Of a stretch of 60,000 bases of DNA, positions 1 to 11,584 are shown one piece after another (within the stretch, counting starts at the first letter, position 1; each line of letters starts with the position of its first letter). Made by a program: the position numbers and the translations under genes. The notes beneath the pieces are model-generated. The model saw only the letters and a list, made by a program, of their open reading frames with translations. It was not told where the DNA came from and searched no databases. Origin of the DNA: Nymphaea colorata (lineage: Eukaryota > Streptophyta > Magnoliopsida > Nymphaeales > Nymphaeaceae); the NCBI RefSeq assembly GCF_008831285.2, contig NC_045138.2, forward strand, positions 35,395,115 through 35,455,114. The letters run 5' to 3'.

Positions 1-20
1 AAGTTAGGGTTTCAACTTTG

Positions 21-201
21 ATTTGGGGATGTTTTAGATTGGGTATTTCTTGCCGATTTGTGGATGTTTTGGTTTGAAGATTGGACAGTTAAGGATCCTA
101 TTCTTCAATGCTATGTGTGATATTTTATTTTATTTTTGTTTGATTTTGGTATTTGGGGATTTTACCGATTTGGGGATTTTGCCGATTTGGAGATTTTGCC
201 T
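21..201. repeat. Degenerate short repeat upstream of the hAT transposase
   Basis: Five imperfect copies of a 17-base unit close to GATTTGGGGATTTTGCC start near 21, 55, 150, 168 and 185; the last three are contiguous. The stretch lies in the AT-rich DNA 5' of the transposase. Subterminal short repeats are common in hAT elements, so it may be part of the transposon's 5' end, but no terminal inverted repeat could be fixed. Bases 202-687 are AT-rich without any other recognisable feature. Confidence 0.5.
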
Positions 202-687
202 TCGTTGTTGTTGATGACGCTACATAATGATGAATACGTGATAATAACAATCAAGTGAGATAAGCAGGTTCAGCTACATAGTTGATCGCAGCTAGATATT
301 ATAGATGAACTCGGCTGTTGCTCAGAAATTAATGATTCTAGCATCCAATCTAGATGGCATTAACAAATAAAATGTTAATTTTAGAAGTTTATGACATGAT
401 AGTATGCATATATATTGTGAAATGCATATATTTTTAGCTACATGACAGATATACGATATTGAAGGAGTTGAAAATTCTTTTAGACATGAATGAACTGCTT
501 CTACTTTTTTATCTATGAAGGTTTAGTACGATCATTTACCTTTCTTGAACAAGTTTTCAGCCTTCCTTCTGCTTCTGATATTTTGTGACTGCATGTTTAT
601 ACTTTGTCAGTTTGTTGTATTGTTTTATTTCATAAATTTTATGTTCATTATATGCTTTTTCCATCTTTTTATTCTGTTTAATGTAGT

Positions 688-2943
688 ATGGCGAGCAAAG
701 GAAAAATAGTGTCTCAGTCTCAACCTACAAGTTGTGGTTCTGGATTAGCTACGTCTATTGCACACCTACCATTATGGTCATACGTGAAAATAATGGGGAA
801 ACCTCCTGGAGGTGGTGGAAATGTCTTTTTTAAGTATCGTTTTTGTGAGGGAGAGTTCAATGGATCATATACAAGAGTGAAAGCACATCTGTTAAAAATC
901 AGTCAAAAAGGAATTCAACCATGTAAAGATATCAGTAACGAGACTTTGGCTCAGTTGAAGAAAGAACAAAAAGCCTTTGAGAATAAGAAAAGCACATCAT
1001 CTGAATCTGGTTACATTGACATTGCTTCAATTTTACATGGTGATATTCAGAATCCTCCCAAAAAAAGAAAAGTTGTTGATGTTCATCAGAAATCAATTAA
1101 GGATTCATTTAGTTTACAAGGACGGCGAGAATTAGATCTAAAAATGGCGACATTTTTTTATACTAATTGCATACCATTTAATGTAGCTAGAAGTCCATAT
1201 TGGAGAGACTTAGTTACATCTATTGCAAATTCTAACTTGACTGGGTATGTTCCCCCTAGTTCTGAAAGGCTTCGCACTGTACTACTAGAACAACAGATGA
1301 CTCGAGTGAACAAATTGTTAGAGTATCAAAAGTTCACTTGGGATCGACACGGAGTTTCTATTGTTTCTGATGGATGGACAGATTTGCAACGACGCCCTCT
1401 TATTAATTTCATTGCAACTTCAGCAAATGGACCAATTTTCTCGAAAGCAATAGATGCATCTGGTGAATACAAAAGTGCTGAGTATTTGAAAAGATTGTTT
1501 ATGGAAATAATTGAAGAAGTGGGGAAAGATAAGGTTGTTCAACTAATTACAGACAATGCATCTGTATACAGAGCAGCTGGTATTGCGATAGAAAAGGAGT
1601 ACCCTCATATCTTTTGGACTGCTTGTGCAGTTCATAGCTTAAATTTGGCTCTAAAGAGTATATGCAATCCACCAAGTAAAGAGCAAGATCCTCATGCTTA
1701 TGAATTATGTTCGTGGATTGAAGACTTGGAAAAGGATGTGAGGAATAACAGAAATTTCATAGTAAATCATCAACATGCACTTTCTATTTATAACAAGCAT
1801 TCTGATCTAAAATTATTAAGAGTTGTAGAGACACGTTTCGCATCTCTAATTGTTATGGTCAAAATGATAAAAAGGGTGAAAAGTGCATTGATCAGTATGG
1901 TGACTGATGATGTTTGGAGTTTCTATCGTGCAGATGATGATGACAAAGCTCAAGCAATCAAAAGATTGATTCTTGAAGACAAGTGGTGGGATCAAATCTT
2001 TTATTTTCTTGCATTAACAAAGCCGATCTGGGAGATGCAGAGAGTTCTTGATTGTGATAATTCAACGTTACACTGTGTGTATGAGATGTCGGACACTATG
2101 ATTGAAAAAATCAAAGAAGTTATTTTTAAGCATGAGAAAAAAAATATTGCACTTGAAGATTCAACATTTTTTTATCATGTGCATAGAATATTGATTGCAA
2201 GATGAGATAAAAGTAGCAATCCTCTTCAATGCATGGCACATACATTAAATCCTAAATATTATGGAAAAAAGTGGCTTGCAGGGGGTGTTGGAAGAACCCC
2301 ACCACATCTGGAACCAGAATGATCAACAAACAGATTGACATGTATTAATAGGATTTTCATTAATGTACATCAAAATCGCCGAGCTAATAATGAGTTTGAA
2401 AGGTTTTCTACTGGAATTGGAGAAGATGTAGGTGCAAGTGCAGACAAAGATGATTATCCATCTATATCTTGGTGGATTAAACATGAATGTGCTTATCCTA
2501 CTTTTCAATACCTTGCTTTCAGATTGCTAGTTAACCTGCTATTCATGCTGTGAGAGAAATTGGAGTACATATTCACAAATCCACACTATAAAACGAAATA
2601 ATCTCACAAGCAAACGTGCAGGAAATCTAGTTTATGTGCATTCTAACCTTCGACTTCTATCACGGAACAAAGAAGAATATACGTAAATTAAGTATATGAT
2701 TTATTGATTTACATGTTTCTCTTCTTATTCGCTAATATCATAATAATTACAATTTTTTTGACTTGTAGGAAAGGAGAAACTAAAGATTGAGACGTGAATG
2801 TTGAGGACTTTAACTTAGAACAAGAGAGTGAACTTGAAGTTGTTAATTCAAGATTCGAAGAACCTTGTATTCCATCAACATCTTCTATTGTGGAAGAAGA
2901 GGAGATTCAGGAGAACGATGATTTGGGCATTGATGATGACTAG
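688..2943 (+). pseudogene. hAT-superfamily transposase (BED finger + DUF659 + hAT dimerisation domain), broken
   Basis: This is a cut-and-paste DNA transposase of the plant BED/DUF659 hAT type. The start at 688 follows a splice-acceptor-like ATGTAG. Residues 30-79 form a BED-like finger (W30, C53, H67, C79), but the first zinc cysteine is Tyr at residue 50. DUF659 covers about residues 165-320, with the SDGWTD and TDNAS motifs that carry acidic catalytic residues. A TGA at 2203-2205 sits where the family has Trp (AR-W-DKS), and the same frame continues after it. A second stop is at 2320-2322. A frameshift near 2535-2548 leads into the dimerisation domain (CERNWSTYSQIH from 2549). An intron-like gap, 2683-2768 (GT...AG), precedes an acidic last exon 2769-2943, which has a further Trp-position TGA at 2788-2790. 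The lesions make it non-autonomous. Domain assignment is by recognition, not by search. Confidence 0.88.
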
Positions 2944-2946
2944 AAT

Positions 2947-3140
2947 GATGATGAACAATGTTTTGTGATGAACAATGTTTTGTTTGAGACTTTCTTGCTT
3001 ATGTCTTATCACTTATGAGATTGGTGATGAACAATGTTTTGTTTGAGACTTTCTTTCTTATCAGTTATGACTTATGAGTTATGAGATTGGTGATGAACAA
3101 ACAATGTTTTGTTTGAGACTTCCTTATGATTTATGAGCTT
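2947..3140 (+). repeat. Tandem repeat at the 3' end of the hAT element
   Basis: A unit of about 60-65 bases containing GATGAACAATGTTTTG, TTTGAGACTTTCTT and TTATGAGATTGG occurs about three times, with a truncated first copy; the core starts near 2949, 2967, 3026 and 3091. It begins directly after the last transposase stop codon, so it is probably 3' UTR or subterminal sequence of the element. The following 3200-3309 holds CCGTGTACCC/GGATACCC-type short repeats of the kind seen near hAT ends, but no terminal repeat or target duplication was resolved. Confidence 0.65.
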
Positions 3141-3310
3141 GTAAGAGTGAATTATTAATTTGATAATTTCATGTTTTTTTTTATTATCATTTTTAATTTT
3201 TTTGAATATAATATTCGCTTTGTTCGCGTATCCTAAAATTTTGAAACTTGCCATGTCCGTGTACCCGTACCCATAGGATACCCATACCTGTATCCGTGTG
3301 ACATAGCCTT

Positions 3311-3640
3311 AAACACACGTGACACCCTAATCATCGACAAGGGTTACTCCCTCAAAAAAAGGAAGTCCACTCAAACATGCGATAATCCTAAATGCCATCT
3401 GCAGCCCTATTTATAAAGGAATATAGTGTTTCCCTCATGGATCTTTTTTGAACCCTTGACCATAAAAAAAAATAAAATCTCACATGGAAAAAGAAAATCA
3501 AATTAATAAGGCAAGATAAACTACAAGCCTTTCCACCAATGCCCAAAGCAAATGAAGAAAAAAAAATCTATATTCTAAAAGGAAAGTCAAACTGAACAGT
3601 CTTGAACACTAACTAACGTTGCAAATATTTACCTAAAATA
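3311..3640 (+). repeat. Direct repeat, copy 1
   Basis: About 330 bases that recur at 4773-5092 in the same orientation with scattered substitutions and small indels. Matching landmarks are CACGTGACACCCTAATC at the left, GGGTTACTCCCTCAAAAAA, GGATCTTTTTTGAA, and AACGTTGCAAATATTTACC at the right. The ends are not TG...CA and no primer-binding site follows, so an LTR pair is not supported. An old local duplication is the simplest reading. Confidence 0.8.
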
Positions 3641-4772
3641 TCATTTTAAATAACTTTAACTAACAAACAGCTCCTGCTCAATTCGAGTAAGAACACAAAC
3701 AAACAATTTGCCGTCCAAATAAGAAATATTCTTGCAAACATTTCTGTCGGAAATTGGTGGCAAAAATTCAAATATCCACCATGACCCAAGAATTCAGATA
3801 TCCATCGACCTCCTTCCAGAACCAATTGTAAACTTATGTGAAACACTTGATAATTGCAGCTAATCTCGTATGGTGAAAAACACGCCCACTCACTTTGCTT
3901 ACCTTGTGAAACCTGTCTATTAAAAAGGAGACCATTAGTCACAGCCGGATTTGCATTTTCGAAGATTACTCAGTTTGCCACAAGCTCCCAAAGTCAGGGC
4001 AGCAATGGTTAGTGGATTTATTTCCTGCCACCAACAAGAAGAGATCCATTCCAACAAGTAATATAGTTGCTCCTCCATATCGACAAACCCTTTAGTCAAG
4101 TAAGACTGTCATCACTGGAGTAGCCATGAATCTATATGATGCATTTTATTGGCCATGCTCGTTCTGTTTGCAACTGGGATCAATGTTAAAGGCTTCAGTT
4201 GATCCTTTGATGTAGGGATACTAGAAGAGTAACCACCCTTCAAGTTTAAAAGTGTTTTCTCTCTAACCTTTAGCTTAATTTCCTGTTTGTCTTGACTTGT
4301 TAACCCTTCAAATAGTAGTTTTGTTAACCTTCTATGGAAGAACTGGTCACAATGGTCAAGGAGGAACTAGGCACCCTTGCATCCCCAAACATTTTTCTCA
4401 AGATATGAACAATATCACCAAAATACATGGAGAACTTCTTGCTGTTCCACCAATCAACATCGTATGAAGTGATTTTCCAAGCAACATAACAAGTCAAAAC
4501 TACAAACTTTAAAGCATATGCTCCATTTGGTGGGCTTTGGCCTTTACACTGGGGCCTGCAATATGAGGTTTTGGGGACGATTGACATACCCAACCTCCTA
4601 AATCCTTTAGAAGCAAGTTTGAAAAGCATATAGCCCTTGGGAGTCCCTTTCAGTGACTGCAGTACCTCAAAAATGATCTTTAAGTCCTATAAATTGAAAA
4701 TCAGGCAAAACCTTACAAAACACTCGTTCTAAAACCTTCTAGACACACATGTAACACCCTAATCCAAATCCT
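3641..4772. other. Spacer between the direct repeats, no recognised gene
   Basis: Two modest open frames lie on the minus strand, 3646-3942 (98 codons) and 4324-4629 (101 codons). The second has a protein-like composition (Trp, Tyr and Asp rich around WKITSYDVDWWNSKKF) and stays open upstream of its Met to about 4690. Neither matches a family I recognise and neither has convincing flanking splice sites. They may be relics of a decayed gene. Confidence 0.3.
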
Positions 4773-5092
4773 TTAAACACACATGTGACACCCTAATCCT
4801 CGATAAGGGTTACTCCCTCAAAAAATGGAAGTCCACTCAAACATGTGATAAAAAAATCCTAAGTGCCATCCGCAACCCTATTTACAAAGGAATATGATGT
4901 TTGCCTCACGGATCTTTTTTGAAACCTTGACCATCAAAGAAAATGAAATCTCACACCGAAAAAGAAATTAATAAGGCAAGCAAAACTACAAATCTTTACA
5001 CAAATTCCAAAGCAAATGAAAAAAATTTCTAAAAGGAAAGTGAAACTGATCCATCTTGAACACTAGCTAACGTTGCAAATATTTACCTAAAA
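4773..5092 (+). repeat. Direct repeat, copy 2
   Basis: Second copy of the 3311-3640 repeat. Its left end carries an extra short duplication: ACACACATGTAACACCCTAATCC at 4743-4766 is echoed at 4775-4798. Just beyond copy 1 (3635-3661) lies TAAAATATCATTTTAAATAA; its near reverse complement appears beyond copy 2 at 5152-5178. A small inversion or hairpin element has therefore altered this flank. Confidence 0.8.
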
Positions 5093-8000
5093 GGCAATAG
5101 AAGATACTTTTGGTATGCTTTTGGGCCAAAAACTTGATGCTATTTTCATGTTAAAGTTATCTAAAATGATATTTTAGATAAAATCCAATGAAAACCATGC
5201 ATCAAATTTCAAATTTATAGCTGGACTCCAGTATGTTGCAAATCCTGATTGAACACAGGAACAGACATATATTAAAAAAGATAGACAAAAAAATATGCAC
5301 TCATATTGTCTTTAACAAAAACAAATAAAAGAATAGCAAAATATAATATTCAAGAGCAACGATACTAACGTAATCACGAAAAATAATTCTTGAACTGTGA
5401 TTGCTTTGAAGGACTAGCCTGTCTTAGATCTTCAATTTGTACTCCAACTCCACAACACGCTGTCTGACCTTTGGTTTCTCCAAAAGCACCTAATCCTACC
5501 ATCAACAACTTGAAGCAAAATGAGAACAAAGCAAGCACTAACCTAGAGGAGTAAGAACCTAACTCTAAGCTAGACCTAGTAAATATTTTAGTTTACCTTC
5601 TAACAACATACTTAAAACAGAAAACAACCAAAATAAACCTACTTTCTAAAATACTTTCTAAACTAAACTAATTGGACTAAGGGTAGATGAATGGCAACTT
5701 AGTGTCAGATTTAGATGATGATCAAAGAAGCCTAAATGACTTTAACTTAAGTTGTCCTATGCACACATTAGCTGAACTCCAATCATGCTTAAAATTAAAA
5801 GTCAATTCTGGTAATTTTGAAACATGATTTGGAAGAAGACGTTGAGATTCTGCTGCAAGCAATCCAGTTTCAGCATACAAATGTATTTTAGTAATTTATA
5901 GAAAAAATCCTATGTTTTTCACATAAATTATGCAATCACCAGGTCAAATCAGATTCCTTGAAAAAAAAATTAAGTTAAACCCAATTAACTATGATGTCTT
6001 TCAGTTCTCAAAACACTATTACACTAGATATGCCGTTGAAAAGCAGGTTGAAGACACCCTGTTAAGATGGAATAATGGTTCAGGTTTAATCTTCTATCTT
6101 GAAAGGCATGTCTCTCTTAAGATAGAGGAGATGATGGGGCATCACACTCAACATGGGTATACATGGGCACACGAGAGGTTTTACGTATTCAATTAATGTA
6201 CTAGTAGCATTGTGGTGAAAGGGCCAGCATTTTTCAAGACCAAAGGGGGATTGGGTTAGTTTCTCTTACGCCTAGAAACCAGAAAATATAACAAGAGATG
6301 TCAAGCCTTTAGTTTGAAATAGTTCATAAATCATCCATTAACTCATAAGCTTGAGTGCTCGTGTTCTGTAAGCAATATGACCATTATTTACTCACAGTAC
6401 CATACAAGCATCAGGATCCATTTCACATCAATGTTGTTGAATCTCCAGAAGGGATCCCTCTCAATTTTCAAAATATGAACATAAAGGAATGGTCTTCAGC
6501 GTCTTAGGAAATCAAAAAGAGGAATAGAATTGACCCCAAAACCACACATCTGCAAAAGATTGTTACATTTAATTTCTACAAGTTTAGCCATCATGCCTTT
6601 CATTTCTTGATAGATACCTTTTGCTTTTTCATTTTTTTTCTTCCTTTTTTTTTTCTTCTTTTGCATTTTGATTTTATTTTTCAGGCCAACCTTCACCTTT
6701 GAGGGAATACCTCACCACCCCAAAGGCTACTACGAAGCTCCACCACTTTGGTGGTCATATGTAATTTTGTCTCGTATACAACCCGCTTTACCTTGTGGGC
6801 TTTCAACGATTCAAAAGTTCATAAGTCGTTATCTTCGCGGAATAGACATAAATCAGCTATAATCCTACCCGGTACTCTTGATTACCGACCTAGAAGAACA
6901 ACTACACAAGCCTCGAGCCCATCTCTTAACTCTCATTTTGCTACTTGTCAAGATTTTACAGAGCATCATGGCTCCTCTCTCAGAGTATTCTCCTGCTAAA
7001 TCATTGCAGATGCATAATTAACGGAGTCAATAGCATTTCCTATTCTCGACTTTCTCAGCTTCACAGGATTTTTTCTCATTGTTCATACTCAAGATTTTTC
7101 GAGTTTTCCTCTTCCATTGATTGACAACAAAAATTTGAAATTTTCTCATGTTACTTGAGGATGTACTAAAAATAAAATGAAGGCATATCATTGTGTGAAA
7201 AAATACTTTTAAAACATTTTTAAGCAGATAGAAAAGTTCGTTTTTTAGAAATGATCTTGACATCAAATGAAATATCTCTTTTGAGGTAGAAACTCTTTTC
7301 TCTCTAAAGAGAAGGGTGCTTGACAAACAAGATGGGTTGACTAGGTAAAAAATGAACTTCATCAATTCTCTTATGGGTTGTGGTAAAAGGTGACGGATAA
7401 CATGCTAGATCAGATAAGGAGTTTCAAATCCAAATGAACAATGATTTAAATGCAGATGCCTGACCCTGAACTAAATCTGATAACCAATCAATCAAATCTG
7501 AATATGATCCCAAGTACATTTGATGCTCTAACTAAGGCTTTCCATTGAACAAAAACGTGATCCCATAAATGATATCTAATTTTGACAAAGAATTCCGTTG
7601 ATCAAATATTATGATGTGTGAGAACAAATGAAAAACAATCAATGGTATCAAGCAATGAGAACTGAATTAGATGCCGAACATGCTTTGACAATTACATATT
7701 TGGCTCTTCCGAGTGACCTATTGTGATACCTTGAGAGGCAACCATTGAAATATTGGGAAATGGCTTCCCAAGAGTTTATATGTATTGCTGTCCTCCTAGT
7801 AATGAAACTGGATGAACCTGCACAAGCCACAAATGTCAAAAGATTAATGTGGCACAAAGGAAGCATGACAATGACAATACTATCCAGATAAATAAAATAA
7901 TACTGAAATTACTATTGGCAATGGAGCTAAATCACAAAATCTAAGTAAACCAATCACAACTAGCAGTCAAAAATATAAAGCACACGTACATGGGAATTAT

Positions 8001-8580
8001 GAGGAGCACAAAATACAAGTGATCAACAGGGAGAAAAAAAATTAATGGGTAAGCCTACAATTGAACCGACAGATTCCAACCTACTCTTTGTCCTGCTTGA
8101 TTCAACACCAAAAGAGAGACATAAACTAGGACACAAGTCACAAAATACTAAAAGCTCAGGTTCGAATGGGTATCATTCTGAAAAGAAAATAGATATGAGA
8201 CAGTTTGGCATGTTGAAGGTCGTTCCCAAGCATGGATGCAACAAAAGCAACAACCAAACTACCGGTGCTTTAGGGTGGGAAAATATGAGACATGATAATT
8301 TAGAAAACAACCAAGGTTTCCCTTTGCGTGTTCTAGAATGCATTGGCCGTATTGATACAAGAGAAGAAAAAGGGGGCAAGGTGAGAGACAGCAAACACAC
8401 AACTAAGAAAGAGGCCAAAACGAGGAGTTTTGCTTTCCTCATTCAACAACGGGACAAAATGAAAAATCAAACGAAAAAGAATTAACAGAACAAAATGCAA
8501 AAGTATTAACCAAGAATATTAGCTAAAAGAATAAGAACATCGGACTGAGATATTAGGAATAAGAGACAGAGAGAAAGCAT
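5093..8580. other. No recognisable gene
   Basis: AT-rich DNA with only short chance open frames (for example 5930-6196 and 8045-8485 on plus, 7027-7365 on minus), none with a family motif. A homopurine/T-rich tract lies at 6630-6665. The minus strand at 7680-7815 contains an exon-like open stretch following GTGCAG, but it includes a stop and was not identified. I see nothing annotatable with confidence. Confidence 0.4.
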
Positions 8581-8603
8581 GAGAGAGAGAGAGAGAGAGA
8601 GAG
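8581..8603 (+). repeat. (GA)n microsatellite
   Basis: An uninterrupted GA dinucleotide run of about 11-12 units. The surrounding sequence up to 8890 has no recognisable gene. Confidence 0.95.
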
Positions 8604-8889
8604 TGCACTGTGGTGGAGAGGAGGAGGGGAGCTGCTGCCGCATGGTGAAAGGAGGACGATCCAGGGAACCTTTCAGGAAACGTGCAAGCCCTAACGGGCA
8701 GAAATTTTTGTTCTCATCTTTTTTTATTTTGGGGAGATGGACTGTTGCTTTAATTACGTTACATTTTCTGGAAATCGCCATCTTAAGGTTTCCTTCTACG
8801 GTTTTTTGCTGGATGGTGATGGAGTCTTCCGGGGAAGGACTTGTTTATGGAATCATGGATGATGCTTTCATATATATCCAATTTTATTT

Positions 8890-9570
8890 AAATGTTGCCT
8901 TGGATCTGAACTTTCTGAGATGAATTCTTCTTTTGCTTCATGTATTTAAATGCTTGGCTTCTAATTGCCTTAGTTGCCATTAGCACATTTAACTGAGATT
9001 TGATCCAAATTATGAAGCAAACTCTGGAACCATTGAGAATCTGGTTCGTTTTAGACGGAACTGGATGTGGGTCACGTGTATATTGGACTTTCGGTTTGAG
9101 ACCTGATCTGACCATTCAAAAATTAGATTACATTGGGAAATCAGTAATCGGTCCAAATTCAAGTTGCTTTTCCAGATCGGAAGAAGAAGGTATGAATCGG
9201 TTTGGGTCAAAACAAAGATCTTCCTTTGACCTAGATCCATTTTGGTTGGCATTAATTTGGATCCATAACCTAACCCAAGTCTCTATCTTAGATCCCTTAA
9301 AGTGTTATCGATCAGATTGTGGTCTATATCCAGACATTGAAACTCATACCCTCTTCCATCTAAACTGGATTTGTAGTTCTCGATCCAATCGAGTGTATCT
9401 TTCTAGATCCAAATAAAGAACTTTGGGTCAAATGTGAGCCAGAATCTGTTTTTCTTGCGACTCAGGTCCATTTGGTTTAAGATTGAACTTGGATTTGAAT
9501 ATGGGTTTTGGATTAGACCTTGAACTGAATTGATCCAATAAAGTAAAATGGATCATGTTTGGGTCATCTA
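8890..9570. repeat. GATC-rich oligo-repetitive stretch
   Basis: GATC occurs 13 times in about 680 bases by hand count (near 8903, 9001, 9105, 9175, 9219, 9234, 9259, 9290, 9310, 9380, 9407, 9531 and 9551). It usually sits within TTGGATCC-, AGATCCAAA- or GATCCAAT-like words mixed with TTTGGGTCA and its complement. Chance expectation for any tetramer is about 2.6. The stretch looks like an old satellite or retrotransposon terminal region. The plus-strand frame 9000-9416 stays open but reads as low-complexity repeat translation. Confidence 0.55.
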
Positions 9571-10479
9571 GGGCCCGAAAGTAACTTTAATTGGAGCTTA
9601 CTGCAATCATCTCGTCTTTTCCAAATGAAATTTTAGTTAGAGAAACATGTATAAAACAGCAAACCATTAACTATATATTATGATTGTTATATATAAAGAT
9701 TACTATTGCTGTTGCTATTGTTAATTTTTTATTATTATCAACACCATCATCATTTAGGGGAAAACTTAACTCCAATATAAGCACCCAAGTTGGTGCCGAA
9801 ATCTAATAAGTTCATGGATTTACATTTTCCGAAATAAAAAACGTCTCAACTCCATCCAAACATGAAACAAGCCATTATATATTAGCCTTCATTTTATTTG
9901 CACCATAAAATATTTTTTTTTATCGGACTCACAACAACAGATAGGGAACACGCCCATGGGATGGAGCGCGTGGGGGGAGAGGGAGACAAATCTCAACCGT
10001 ATCTGGTAACCTGAAAATGAACCTTCGCTAACACTTAGATCTTGAACTCTCTTCTATTATACAACTAAATTTCTTCACTTTGCTCATCAATCCGATCATG
10101 CTAAACTCCTTCAATCGAAAGGTGATTCTGACATCCCTTAAAAAGTAAAATTGATTTGATTGACATCAATGCTTTAAGCTTTGGCATATGCATTGGCATT
10201 GGCTCGTATCTACATCTCGGCCGACACTATTGTATGTGCCAATCCTTGTTACTGTTAGCTTGGTTTATTGTTGATGCTTTTAAAATCAAAATTTAAAAGA
10301 TTTCAAAAAGGATCTTGAACATAAGAAAAAAAGAAATTCATAAGCGCATGGAAGCCTTCTAAATGAAGGGCAGACTACTTCCTCTAGATTGATTTGGCGT
10401 GCCTTTCGCCTTTCCACGAAATTTTTTTCATATATGTATGTCAAAACTTAAGGCAACAAAAAAACATTATTTTTCTTAC
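9571..10479. other. No recognisable gene
   Basis: AT-rich intergenic or intronic DNA. If the PLP-enzyme pseudogene to the right were complete, its downstream exons should lie here on the minus strand. I looked for the cofactor-lysine region and the later conserved segments and did not find them. Confidence 0.4.
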
Positions 10480-11184
10480 CAGAATCAAACAACCACATGA
10501 CCTCTGTACGAAAGCACATCTTGTTTAAGGTTTCAAGGGGACACTGAGCGCGTCCCAATCAAGGCCACCATCCTCTGCAAGCTAAACCACCACATAGTAT
10601 CAACAACAATACCATGAAATATGGAATTTCCAGTTAGTACATAATAAGTCAAAACACTTACATGAACTTCTCTATAGAAAATTCCAAGCTCCTTCAGACA
10701 CCCAAGTCCACTAATCCTGATTCTGATGACTTTCTCAAATGTATCATAAGGGGCACCAGAAACTGCAAGAAACTGATCAGAATGTCAACCCCACAACAGC
10801 CTTCACGGTGAACAAGATTCACAGAAAACCTTAACGAAACTCTTCTACTGCATGCTTTAGTTGACCTCATTCTAGAACAGCAACAATTAACAGAATGTAC
10901 AGCTGAGTTTGTTTATTTTGCTTACCTCATTCCCAGGTCTTAAAACAGAAAACAATGCATAGGATATAGCATGAGTGCCAGAGAAGAACTACAACGAAAA
11001 ATTTCCATAAGTTGACATGCATATCTTTCATGGATCAGTATGTGTCAATAAATGATTAGTAATATCCTAGAACCTGAGAGCGAACTATTGCTGACTCTGC
11101 ACCAAAAATTTCTGCAAAAGCCTTATCTAGTGCTTCACGGGCCCCAGCTTCATCTTGGCCATAACCTCTGCACCCAGCAAAATG
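10480..11184 (-). pseudogene. Methionine gamma-lyase / 'aluminium resistance' family PLP enzyme, internal fragment with nonsense codon
   Basis: Four phase-0 exons on the minus strand read as one family: 11184-11074 (GCRGYGQDEAGAREALDKAF...), 10988-10926 (SGTHAISYALFSVLRPGNE), 10772-10662 (SGAPYDTFEKVI...ELGIFYREV) and 10581-10480 (AEDGGLDWDAL...TRCAFVQRSCG). Introns of 85, 153 and 80 bp have GT-AG ends, including GTAAG and GTAAGT donors. Family members are PLP-fold carbon-sulfur lyases related to cystathionine gamma/beta-lyases; SGTHAI is the phosphate-binding-loop region. A TAA at 10525-10527 sits where the family normally has Glu (P-E-T-K-C), with the same frame continuing after it. The N-terminal exons and everything after RSCG, including the cofactor-lysine domain, were not found. 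It is therefore a truncated, dead copy. The family call comes from remembered conserved motifs and a profile search should confirm it. Confidence 0.75.
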
Positions 11185-11584
11185 CTATCCATAGAAAGCA
11201 ATTGATTTAATATGATGCATCACTTTGTATTATACCCACAAAAATGAGGAAAAACTTCAATACCGACACACACAAGTAATCAGAATGTACATCTCATATC
11301 TCCCCCTTGTCTTGTTATTACCTTTCACATTATACGGATACCCAATATTACTAGTCTATACGGTTAAAAATCATCTTTTCCTTTCTTAATAATGATTTCA
11401 GCTGGACCTGGATCACAATACATAGCTTTTCTTTAAGGAGAAACTACTATACAGAGATGATATTTCTCTTTTTAGTTTTGTCTCATTAAGAATTTCATTT
11501 GGAACTAATTAATATGAAATAAGACAACCTAGTGAAAGGATTTCAGCAAGATCAGCATGTGCTAAAGCAACAGAGAGCAGTGTA
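11185..11584. other. No recognisable gene; left flank of the solo LTR
   Basis: Probably intron 5' of the PLP-enzyme fragment on the minus strand. No upstream exon of that family was found here. Confidence 0.35.

Noticed and set aside
3311-5092. The direct repeats as LTRs of a small retrotransposon
   Set aside because: No TG...CA ends, no primer-binding site or polypurine tract, and the spacer has no gag-pol motif.
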